NCBI GenBank assembly: GCA_024653795.1
Contig: JANLHY010000294.1
Coordinates: 1-20,465 of the forward strand
Direction of reading: 5' to 3'
Length of the DNA: 20,465 nt
Source of the DNA: Candidatus Brocadiaceae bacterium
GTDB taxonomy: Bacteria; Planctomycetota; Brocadiia; Brocadiales; Brocadiaceae
Position 1 is the first letter of the stretch. Each line of letters begins with the position of its first letter. The translations under genes were made by a program, and so were the position numbers. The notes under the pieces are model-generated. The model worked only from the letters and a program-made list of their open reading frames with translations, was not told the origin of the DNA and ran no database searches. Shown one piece after another: positions 1 through 6,634 of this stretch.

Positions 1-26
1 CCTAACCCGAACGAGTCGGAATCCGT

Positions 27-102
27 AGCGCGGGTGGTTTATCCCCCGCCCCCGTATCAAGTACGGGGCAGGCTCATGCCGACCACAAGGGATCGGCGCT
101 AC
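27..102. repeat. Composite hairpin repeat at the window edge
   Basis: This non-coding stretch is a nested set of dyads. GTAGCG (27-32) and CGCTAC (97-102) close the outside. Inside are a CGGG(T)GG/CCCCCG hairpin, the 7-bp stem CCCCGTA/TACGGGG with loop TCAAG, and GCCGA/TCGGC. The shape resembles a small dispersed palindromic repeat unit. No gene is visible in 1-156. It lies just downstream of the minus-strand phosphatase gene and could help end its transcript, but there is no clear U-tract. Confidence 0.5.
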
Positions 103-156
103 ATTATTTTGCTAAACTTGTCCTCGTGAAAACGGGGAAATGTCAAAATATTTTTA

Positions 157-888
157 TTAAGCACCTAACGGCAACCCTTCCAATATAATCCTTGGGTGTT
201 CCAGTACCATCTTCTTTGCCGCCTCTTCACCCAGCATATCAGCCACGACCTTCACAGCCCTGGAAAGTATCGGAGGTCTTGCTACCGGGGAATGGGCATC
301 CGAGGCAATCACATGTACGAGATTATTTTTTAACATCCACAAAACACACTTCAATGGTGCAGCATCAAAATCCCCTGTAATACTTTGTGCCGTTACTTGT
401 AAAATAGCCCCCATCTCCACGTAACGTGCGACTATGTGTGGATTGCGCTGAATTCTATAATTCCTCTCAAGATGAGGTAAAATTGGAGTAAATCCCATAG
501 ACTTTAACTTAAATATAATCTGTTCTGTTTTTGGAGGAACCCATTGAAAGGGAAATTCCAAAAGGATATACTTCTTGCCTCCATTTATAGTCAAAATACT
601 ACTTTCCCTTAAAATTTCTGCATCCAACAAACGGTCATTTATGTGCACCTCCGCGCCCGGAAATATAACCAAATCCAAACCCTCTTGTTTTAACAATTGG
701 TTTAGCATATGTATCTTTTCGAGTACTTTATTTGCATCTAAATCATACATCCCATTTCCCACATGAGGTGTGGCTATTATCTTCTTTATTCCGTCATTAA
801 CCGCAACCCTGCACATCTCAAGAGATTCCTGCTCCAGTGTCGGGCCATCATCTATCATTGGCAATATGTGTGTATGTATATCAATCAT
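157..888 (-). CDS. CpsB/YwqE-type tyrosine-protein phosphatase (PHP domain)
   Basis: The 243-residue protein opens with MIDIHTHILPMIDDGP, the metal-binding HxH signature of PHP-superfamily phosphoesterases of the CpsB/CapC/YwqE family. Further expected metal-site segments are visible: TPHV near residue 41, GAEVHIND near residue 78, PHLERN near residue 138 and ASDAHS near residue 194. Members dephosphorylate bacterial tyrosine autokinases that control capsule or exopolysaccharide synthesis, in the cytoplasm, using a metal cluster rather than a cysteine. The length is typical for the family. The ATG at 886-888 gives the complete N-terminal motif, but no strong Shine-Dalgarno precedes it. It is transcribed divergently from the blaI-like gene and no polysaccharide genes are visible here, so its partner kinase must lie elsewhere or beyond the left edge. 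Confidence 0.9.
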   Translation of the reverse strand: MIDIHTHILPMIDDGPTLEQESLEMCRVAVNDGIKKIIATPHVGNGMYDLDANKVLEKIHMLNQLLKQEGLDLVIFPGAEVHINDRLLDAEILRESSILTINGGKKYILLEFPFQWVPPKTEQIIFKLKSMGFTPILPHLERNYRIQRNPHIVARYVEMGAILQVTAQSITGDFDAAPLKCVLWMLKNNLVHVIASDAHSPVARPPILSRAVKVVADMLGEEAAKKMVLEHPRIILEGLPLGA

Positions 889-942
889 AATTGGAAATAT
901 AATAGCACGAATATCAAATTAATCAATCAGCATAAATTTTAC

Positions 943-972
943 TTGCAAATTCTACATACTGTAGAATATAAT
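943..972 (+). promoter_or_regulatory. blaI promoter with operator dyad filling the spacer
   Basis: TTGCAA (943-948) and TATAAT (967-972) are separated by 18 bp. The spacer is occupied by a perfect dyad, ATTCTACA (949-956), TAC, TGTAGAAT (960-967). The core TACA-N3-TGTA resembles the TACA/TGTA half-sites known for BlaI, MecI and CopY repressors, so autorepression is likely. The expected transcription start, 6-7 bases after the -10 box, falls on the A of the blaI ATG at 979, which implies a leaderless transcript. Confidence 0.7.
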
Positions 973-978
973 ACTTTC

Positions 979-1410
979 ATGAACAAACAATTAAAATTTA
1001 ATTTCAATCCTTTCAAAGAAGGGCTAAATCAAGTCCTGGGCGCGCTGGAAAAGGACATAATGGAGGTGTTATGGACTCGCGGAGAATCCAGTGTAAAAGA
1101 AATTCTTGACGCCATTTCTTCCGACAGAGACATTTCATATTCCACAGTAATTACCGTTACCAATCGAATGGCAAAAAAAAGCCTCCTTAAAAAAAGAAAG
1201 GTTGGAAGGGCTTATTTTTATAACCCTACTTATAATAGGGAACAATTTTTTGATGTCGTATCAAAAAAAATGATAGAGGGAGTTTCTGGATTTTCTTTTC
1301 AATCGGCAATGGTGCATTTTGTTGATTATATGGCACAGGCAGATCCGGACAAGATGGAATACTTTTCCAAACTGATTGAATCTAAAAGAAAAAATAAGCT
1401 CATTGTATAG
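979..1410 (+). CDS. BlaI/MecI/CopY-family transcriptional repressor
   Basis: The 143-residue protein has the winged-helix layout of the BlaI/MecI family: LEKDIMEVLW near residue 23, a recognition region around DISYSTVITVTNRMAKK, and the wing KKRKVGRAYFYNP near residue 75. A C-terminal helical dimerisation region follows. In this family an M56 protease encoded next door usually cleaves or triggers loss of the repressor. There is no cysteine anywhere, so it lacks the CxC copper site of CopY and probably does not sense metal itself. The reading frame is open upstream to 763, but that part overlaps the divergent gene and the promoter, so ATG 979 is preferred. The N-terminus is about 12 residues longer than typical. 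It should repress its own promoter and the genes downstream. Confidence 0.9.
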   Translation: MNKQLKFNFNPFKEGLNQVLGALEKDIMEVLWTRGESSVKEILDAISSDRDISYSTVITVTNRMAKKSLLKKRKVGRAYFYNPTYNREQFFDVVSKKMIEGVSGFSFQSAMVHFVDYMAQADPDKMEYFSKLIESKRKNKLIV

Positions 1411-1450
1411 GAATTTTTATTTTAATTAAGCGGGTTTGTGGGTGGCATAA

Positions 1451-1569
1451 AATCCCCCTTAGAAAAGGGGACAATCCCCCATATCCCCCTTAACAAAGGG
1501 GGACAAAGGGGGTTGTGAAATTGCCGAGAAAAACACAACCCCCGGAATCCCCCTTTGTTAAAGGGGACA
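1451..1569. repeat. G/C-run inverted repeat cluster between repressor and protease genes
   Basis: Three related units of the form TCCCCCTT-N-AAGGGG-ACA lie at 1451-1473, 1482-1505 and 1546-1569. The last two belong to a large inverted repeat with arms 1491-1517 and 1534-1560 that match in all but the four or so central bases, with a 16-base loop. It would make a very stable RNA hairpin. It is probably a dispersed palindromic element; as a leader structure it could lower expression of downstream genes relative to blaI. Confidence 0.7.
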
Positions 1570-1599
1570 ACGCGGGACTTAATTTAAGAAAGTAATTCC

Positions 1600-2571
1600 A
1601 TGAAAAACTTTATAAAAACCCAACATGGGGAAGCAATGCTTTACTTTACACTGATTGTATTCATAAACCTTACCGTTTTATCAATAATAATCATAGGCAT
1701 AGGACTCGGAATCAAAGGATACATATCTGATACAAGATTCGCTTATGAAGCCGTCACCTGCTGTGGGAGTATTTGTTCGAAGTGTTTTTTTACTTTACGG
1801 ACATTTTTTACGATACTTCCCTGGGGCTGCGTTGTAATACTTTTTATTGGAATAGGTCTGGCTGCTCGTAAAACAATCCTCATGCTATCCTGGAATTACC
1901 GATTTATTCGCCCCATCACCCCCCTATCCTTCGAAACTCATCATAAATTAAAAAAATTTTTACCGGCTATAAATCTTTATGGACAACTTGTACTCTTAGA
2001 CAATGACAAGTTGCACTGTGCTTTTACTTTAGGTCTATGGAAGCCGAAAATATACGTATCATCTGGCATTTGTTCTTATTTATCGAGAAAGGAACTTTTA
2101 GCCGTAATCCTCCACGAAACATATCATAAAAAGAACAAAGACCCTTTAAAACTATTTGTTATACAAATGTTGCATGCACTCAACTATTTTCTTCCAATCA
2201 ACCGATACCTGATAAATCAATATTCTTCCGCATCTGAAAAGGCAGCAGACGATAGCACTATAAATTTTTCCAGAGAGCCATTAGAACTTGCAAGCGCGCT
2301 CGTGAAGTTATCTAAGTCTGGTTTGATAGATACGCTGAGTACATCGGCCGCATTTTTCAAAAAACAGAATATTGTAGAAGACCGCATAAGTCGTTTGCTG
2401 GAAACACATAGGTACCTCCCCTGCTTGGGCAAGACGCATTTATATCTTTCGTGCATAGCATCAGTTTTTATTACAGTAACAATTTGTTTGTCCCTATTTT
2501 CTAAGTCCTTTAACCAGATTCACACTATCGAGTGTAAAACAAGGACGTGTAACGTTGCTAAATGCGGATAA
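1600..2571 (+). CDS. BlaR1-like M56-family membrane metalloprotease
   Basis: This 323-residue integral membrane protein carries the zinc-protease motif HETYH (172-176) and a downstream SEKAADD segment (212-218) expected to hold the third zinc ligand, as in M56 (BlaR1/MecR1) peptidases. Hydrophobic segments at about 14-39, 69-89 and 281-301 suggest three membrane spans with the protease region in the cytoplasm. BlaR1 has a C-terminal penicillin-binding sensor domain of some 250 residues; here only about 22 residues follow the last span. Two cysteine clusters stand out: C54, C55, C59 and C62 in the first loop, and C312, C317 and C322 in the C-terminal tail, both predicted outside the membrane. 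With the blaI gene upstream and metal-efflux genes downstream, a metal-sensing signal transducer is the likely role (inference). The Shine-Dalgarno is weak. Confidence 0.85.
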   Translation: MKNFIKTQHGEAMLYFTLIVFINLTVLSIIIIGIGLGIKGYISDTRFAYEAVTCCGSICSKCFFTLRTFFTILPWGCVVILFIGIGLAARKTILMLSWNYRFIRPITPLSFETHHKLKKFLPAINLYGQLVLLDNDKLHCAFTLGLWKPKIYVSSGICSYLSRKELLAVILHETYHKKNKDPLKLFVIQMLHALNYFLPINRYLINQYSSASEKAADDSTINFSREPLELASALVKLSKSGLIDTLSTSAAFFKKQNIVEDRISRLLETHRYLPCLGKTHLYLSCIASVFITVTICLSLFSKSFNQIHTIECKTRTCNVAKCG

Positions 2572-2584
2572 TCGTATTTTTAAC

Positions 2585-3919
2585 ATGAATAAAATACCCT
2601 TAAAAATATTTTTAATCTCTCCATTACTCTTTGTATTTTCCTGCACCGTCATTTTAGCCAGAGAAAAAGACAACAGCACGCCCCAAAAACAAACGAACAG
2701 CAAAAACGTTATCATTGAAATGAATGAAGCCGAAGCCCCATTGGATTTAAAATGGCTGATCCAAGAAGCCATAGAACACAATCCTGAAATCATTGCAGCC
2801 CAAAAGCGCTTAAATGCCGCAAAAGCAAGGATTTCACAAGCGAAGTCATTAGATGATCCTTCCATTCGTGCCGGTTCTTATGATATGTCTAACAATCCGG
2901 TCAATATCAATGGCCAAACCGAAATGCTTCAGCAGCGTTATGGCGTATCACAGAAAATACCTTTCCCTGGTAAACTGCGTCTAAGAGGAGAGGTGGCTGT
3001 CGAAGAGACAAATATGACAGAAAAAGAACTTCAGGCTAAAATACAGGAAATTACCGCCCTTGTAAAATCCGCTTTTTATGAACTCTATTACATTAACAGC
3101 GCCATTGACATTACAGAGAAAAACAGGGACCTACTCCGTAAATTTGCCAAAATAGCAGAAACAAAATATTCCGTAGGCAGGGCTACCCAAAGGGATGCGC
3201 TTGCAGCACAGGTCGAATTATCTATATTAGCTAATAACCTCATTGTTTTAAACAAGGAAAGGGAATCCATTATTGCCCGATTAAATATTTTATTAGATAG
3301 AGCCACGCATACTCCATTGGGAAAGCCACGACCATTCGAAAAGCATACACTTAATTTGACAATAAAAGAATTGGAAGACCTTGCTATTAAAAATCGACCT
3401 GAACTAAAGAAGTTTGATCACGCCGTAAAAAAGGAAGAAGCAACCTTAAAACTCTCAAAGAAGGATTATTACTTTGCAGACCTCGAACCAATGGTGGAAT
3501 ACATGCAGGAAGACAAACGTTCCGATACATGGGCATCGTCACTCACGATAAACGTCCCCTGGCTCTGGCCGAAAAATCGGTCAAAGGTTAAAGAATCAAA
3601 AGAAGGTCTCAGTGCTGCAAAATCAGATTATCGCTTTATCAATAATAAGACAATGTTTGAGGTCAAAGATTTATTAGTCAAGGTACAATCTTCTGAAAGC
3701 ACGATAAATCTTTTTAAAACAGGTGTAATCCCGCAGGCAGAGCAATCCTTAAAAGCCGCACGTATTGGATATGAGGCAGACAAGGTTGATTTCCTTACGA
3801 TGATTGACAGCCAGAGGATTCTCTTAAATTCACAATTGCTTTACTACAGGGCCCTTGTAGATTTCGAACAAAATCTGGCAAATCTGGAAAGGGCAGTGGG
3901 TATGCAACTGACGCAATAA
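2585..3919 (+). CDS. TolC/CusC-family outer-membrane efflux protein
   Basis: The 444-residue protein shows the tandem long-helix repeat of TolC-type outer-membrane factors: an N-terminal half with LIQEAIEHNPEIIAAQKRL near residue 50 and a second half with ELEDLAIKNRPELKKFDHA near residue 260. It forms the channel through the outer membrane and periplasm for an RND pump. The start is ATG 2585; a TTG ten codons upstream overlaps the protease gene and is less likely. The N-terminus KIFLISPLLFVFSCTVILA is a signal sequence; the cysteine could make it a lipoprotein, but the residue at -2 is F, not usual for a lipobox. It sits 13 bases after the protease gene and before the adaptor gene, so it is probably co-transcribed. 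Confidence 0.88.
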   Translation: MNKIPLKIFLISPLLFVFSCTVILAREKDNSTPQKQTNSKNVIIEMNEAEAPLDLKWLIQEAIEHNPEIIAAQKRLNAAKARISQAKSLDDPSIRAGSYDMSNNPVNINGQTEMLQQRYGVSQKIPFPGKLRLRGEVAVEETNMTEKELQAKIQEITALVKSAFYELYYINSAIDITEKNRDLLRKFAKIAETKYSVGRATQRDALAAQVELSILANNLIVLNKERESIIARLNILLDRATHTPLGKPRPFEKHTLNLTIKELEDLAIKNRPELKKFDHAVKKEEATLKLSKKDYYFADLEPMVEYMQEDKRSDTWASSLTINVPWLWPKNRSKVKESKEGLSAAKSDYRFINNKTMFEVKDLLVKVQSSESTINLFKTGVIPQAEQSLKAARIGYEADKVDFLTMIDSQRILLNSQLLYYRALVDFEQNLANLERAVGMQLTQ

Positions 3920-3996
3920 AACGATAGTAACATTTCAGCCATCAGCCACGAATTTACCGAATGAACACGAAAATAAATTAATGAATGGGGTGATCT

Positions 3997-6174
3997 ATGT
4001 CCTTTAAACAACTTCTTCACAAGTACAAAAATTTCAATAGAAGAGGGTGGCATGGACAAACTTGTTTGTCCGTGTCCAACTTGATTAAACCTGTGGTTGT
4101 TGTTCTTGGTATCCTTTTTAGTATTTATGCACACAATGGTGTAGTGGCAAGGCGCGCCTTGCCACTACAAGATGTATTAAACCTTGTTTCTCCCGCAAGC
4201 GCAGAAGAACCAAAAGAAAAGAAGATACTTTATTGGACATGCGGTATGCATCCCTCCGTTAAGATGGATAAGCCCGGCAAATGTCCTATTTGTGCTATGG
4301 ACCTTGTCCCCGTATATGAAAAGGGTGCAGGTATGGAGGAGGCAGGATCTCTTGCCACCATAGAACTGAGTGAACGTGCCCGTAAACTGGCACAGGTCAA
4401 AACGGACATTATTGGTTTCAAATCCTTAACCAAGGATATTTATACGGTAGGTTTAATTGAATATGACGAAAGACTCAAGGCCATGGTATCAGCATGGATA
4501 CCAGGCAGAATTGATAAGCTCTTTGTTGATTTCACAGGTACCCAAGTTGTAAAGGGGGAATCCGTGGTTTGGATATATAGTCCCGATCTTGTATCCACAC
4601 AGGAAGAGTATCTGTTAGCGCTGGAAACCCTGGAAAAGGTTAAGGAGAGTCCTTTTGATGAAGTAATAAATGGCGCTAAATCACTCATTGAGGCATCGAA
4701 ACGGAGATTATTATGGTGGGGTGTTACGGAGAAACAAATTGAAGAACTCACGAAAAACAAAAAGATAAAACAACACACGATTATATACGCCCCTATCAGC
4801 GGCATTGTCATAGAGAAAAAGGCTTTAGAAGGACAATACCTCATGCAGGGAGAAATGATATACACCGTCGCCGATCTTTCGAATGTATGGATGAAGGCCA
4901 ACATCTATGAGTATGAAATGGCATGGATCAAGATCGGGCAGGAAGTAGAAGTCACAACCCCGACATATCCAGGAGAGGCATTTATCGGGAGGGTTTCCTT
5001 TATAGATCCATTCCTGGACGATAAGACACGATCGGTAAAGATACGCTGTGATATCCCCAATCACCAACTAAAACTCAAACCTTCCATGTATGCCAATGCC
5101 CGCATACGGATACCTGTTGGAGAACTTGAAAAGCAGGGTGAAATCTATGTAAGTGGTCTTGATTACATCTGCCCTAATCACCCTGAAATAAAATCCAGCA
5201 GGCCGGGTATTTGCCCTGAGGATAATATCCCCTTCACAAAGAAACCCCCTGCTCAAGTTGCGTTGGTTGCTACTGGTGATGTGACTCTACAGCAAGGAGC
5301 AATCGAGTTTGAATACGTATGTCCCATGAAATGCCATAGCTCCAAAGAACCAGGAAACTGCCCTGTATGTGGCATGAAGCTGGAAAAAATTCCTGTCTTT
5401 AAAGGAGAAGAAATTGTAAAAAAAGAACCGTCGGTTAAAACGGAGACTCTATACGAGTGCCCTATGAAATGCTATGCATCAAAAACCGATGGTGACTGCT
5501 CAGTATGTGGTATGCATCTCGAAAAAAAGGAGATACCAGTTGAGGTCTCTGGTGAAAAGGTAACATGTATTTGCCCACAAGAATGGGATCCAACTACAGC
5601 GCCCAAGTCATGTCCCATGTGCGGCATGATGTTACAAAAGAGTATAACCATAACTTTACCCACCGGTGAAAAGACACAAAAATTCGTATACATGTGCCCC
5701 ATGGCCTGTATGACCTCAGAAAAACCAGGCGAATGTCCGGAATGTAAAAGACAAATGGGCCGATGGGAGGTTAAGGAAGACCTGGGAATAAAGGTAAAAA
5801 AAATAGAGCATAAAAAACGCAGCGTTTATGCCTGCCCCATGCATCCAGAGGTAACCTCTGATAAACCTGCAGATTGTAACAAATGCGGAATGCGCTTAGA
5901 AAAGACCACACAGGTGCTTGCCATTCCAGCAACTGCAGTATTAGATACCGGCATAAGAAAGATTGTCTATATAGATAAAGGCAACGGACAATATGTGGGA
6001 AAAGAAGTCGCTCTCGGCCCAAAGGCGGGTGATTACTACCCTATCCTGGAAGGCCTGGAGGAAGGCGACAAGGTTGTCACATCGGCCAACTTCCTCATCG
6101 ACTCTCAAAGCCAGCTTACAGGCGGAGCCAGCGCATTATATGGCGGTGCGATGGAATTTAAAGAAGAAAAATAA
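3997..6174 (+). CDS. cusB: CusB-type RND periplasmic adaptor with seven heavy-metal-binding modules
   Basis: This 725-residue adaptor is much longer than E. coli CusB (about 400). After a membrane-targeting segment (30-45) comes one metal-binding module (80-106, WTCGMHP...CPICAM). The membrane-fusion body follows: barrel-sandwich halves around 165-195 and 262-292, a helical hairpin between them, and a beta-barrel to about 375. Six more cysteine/methionine modules are then strung together at 390-414, 440-464, 487-511, 524-548, 566-588 and 611-635, before the membrane-proximal domain (AIPATAVLD, 642-705). The usual pattern is CPMHP followed by CPxCGM. The 390-414 copy has lost part of its second motif (CPEDN), and 566-588 reads CPECKRQM. 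The modules should bind Cu(I)/Ag(I) and pass it to CusA. GGGGTGAT precedes the ATG at a workable distance. Two palindromic repeats lie inside the leader-coding part. Confidence 0.9.
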   Translation: MSFKQLLHKYKNFNRRGWHGQTCLSVSNLIKPVVVVLGILFSIYAHNGVVARRALPLQDVLNLVSPASAEEPKEKKILYWTCGMHPSVKMDKPGKCPICAMDLVPVYEKGAGMEEAGSLATIELSERARKLAQVKTDIIGFKSLTKDIYTVGLIEYDERLKAMVSAWIPGRIDKLFVDFTGTQVVKGESVVWIYSPDLVSTQEEYLLALETLEKVKESPFDEVINGAKSLIEASKRRLLWWGVTEKQIEELTKNKKIKQHTIIYAPISGIVIEKKALEGQYLMQGEMIYTVADLSNVWMKANIYEYEMAWIKIGQEVEVTTPTYPGEAFIGRVSFIDPFLDDKTRSVKIRCDIPNHQLKLKPSMYANARIRIPVGELEKQGEIYVSGLDYICPNHPEIKSSRPGICPEDNIPFTKKPPAQVALVATGDVTLQQGAIEFEYVCPMKCHSSKEPGNCPVCGMKLEKIPVFKGEEIVKKEPSVKTETLYECPMKCYASKTDGDCSVCGMHLEKKEIPVEVSGEKVTCICPQEWDPTTAPKSCPMCGMMLQKSITITLPTGEKTQKFVYMCPMACMTSEKPGECPECKRQMGRWEVKEDLGIKVKKIEHKKRSVYACPMHPEVTSDKPADCNKCGMRLEKTTQVLAIPATAVLDTGIRKIVYIDKGNGQYVGKEVALGPKAGDYYPILEGLEEGDKVVTSANFLIDSQSQLTGGASALYGGAMEFKEEK
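4049..4076. repeat. Palindromic repeat inside the adaptor leader (first)
   Basis: GGACAAAC (4054-4061) and GTTTGTCC (4064-4071) form a perfect stem with a TT centre. It is extended on both sides through wobble pairs to 4049-4076. It lies in frame within the adaptor gene and encodes the stretch HGQTCLSV. The form resembles small palindromic elements normally seen between genes. Confidence 0.65.
4140..4169. repeat. Perfect 30-bp palindrome inside the adaptor leader (second)
   Basis: Bases 4140-4169 are a perfect palindrome, each half being TGTAGTGGCAAGGCG or its complement, with no unpaired centre. It is in frame and encodes the VVARRALPL stretch of the adaptor leader, between the hydrophobic segment and the ASAEE region. 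A perfect 30-bp palindrome in coding DNA is unlikely by chance and suggests an inserted repeat. Confidence 0.8.
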
Positions 6175-6178
6175 TCTA

Positions 6179-6208
6179 TTCACCGCAGAGATCGCAGAGG
6201 ACGCAGAG
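6179..6208 (+). repeat. Left terminal inverted repeat of the GxxExxY cassette
   Basis: TTCACCGCAGAG opens a run of 9-base units of the form NNCGCAGAG (ACC, ATC and GAC variants). The first 12 bases match the reverse complement of 6621-6632 exactly, and the next units are related. It begins 5 bases after the adaptor stop codon and directly precedes the GxxExxY ATG, supplying its upstream purine-rich region. Confidence 0.75.
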
Positions 6209-6631
6209 ATGAATCAAGAGGAAAGACTTAACAAAATAACAGAAACAATAATTGGTGTGGCTATTAATATTCACCGTACATTGGGACCAGGACTTCTTGA
6301 GTCTGCTTATGAGGCATGTATGGTGTATGATCTTATTCAATCAGGCTTGAAAGTGGAGCAACAAAAACCACTCCCAGTAGTTTATCGTGAAGTGAAACTC
6401 GAATGAGGCTATCGTCTGGATTTAATGATAGAAAATGAAGTTATTGTAGAGATAAAGTCGGTTGAAAAGCTTCTACCAATTCACAAAGCACAGTTGATGT
6501 CTTATTTGAAACTATCTGATTGTAAGGTTGGATTGTTAATTAACTTTAATGTTGAACTGTTAAAAGACGGCATCCAAAGGGTCGTTAACAATTTTCCAGA
6601 TTCTCTGCGCACTCTGCGTCCTCTGCGGTGA
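6209..6631 (+). pseudogene. GxxExxY-family gene interrupted by an in-frame TGA
   Basis: The first part (6209-6403) encodes the family start: ITETIIGVAINIHRTLGPG followed by LLESAYEACM, the GxxExxY signature. A TGA at 6404-6406 interrupts it, and the same frame continues with GYRLDLMIENEVIVEIKSVE through 6631. The combined 140 codons match a full-length family member, and the residue at the TGA is usually cysteine (KLECGYR in relatives, from memory). One base change from TGC or TGT explains it. The biochemical role of the family is unknown to me; the C-terminal half resembles a PD-(D/E)XK-like nuclease fold. The gene is bounded by inverted repeats and separates the adaptor and pump genes. A functional selenoprotein reading is possible but there is no convincing SECIS hairpin. 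Confidence 0.8.
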
Positions 6632-6632
6632 A
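6601..6632 (-). repeat. Right terminal inverted repeat of the GxxExxY cassette
   Basis: Read on the minus strand this gives TTCACCGCAGAG, then GACGCAGAG and TGCGCAGAG units, the mirror of the left repeat. It encodes the last residues of the GxxExxY frame (SLRTLRPLR). It ends three bases before the cusA ATG, so its GCGGTGAA serves as the only Shine-Dalgarno-like sequence for cusA. Confidence 0.75.
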
Positions 6633-6634
6633 AT

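Noticed and set aside
763..978. N-terminal extension of the BlaI-type frame
   Set aside because: The frame is open, but it runs through the start of the divergent phosphatase gene and across the promoter and operator. The extra residues look unlike the family, so ATG 979 is preferred.
979..1410. CopY-type copper-sensing repressor
   Set aside because: It belongs to the right superfamily, but it contains no cysteine at all, so the CopY metal site is missing.
4140..4169. Intrinsic terminator within the adaptor gene
   Set aside because: The palindrome has no T-run and lies inside a continuous, well-conserved reading frame.
6179..6208. CRISPR-like short repeats
   Set aside because: The 9-base NNCGCAGAG units are contiguous, without spacers, and mirror the right arm of the cassette. 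No cas gene is present.
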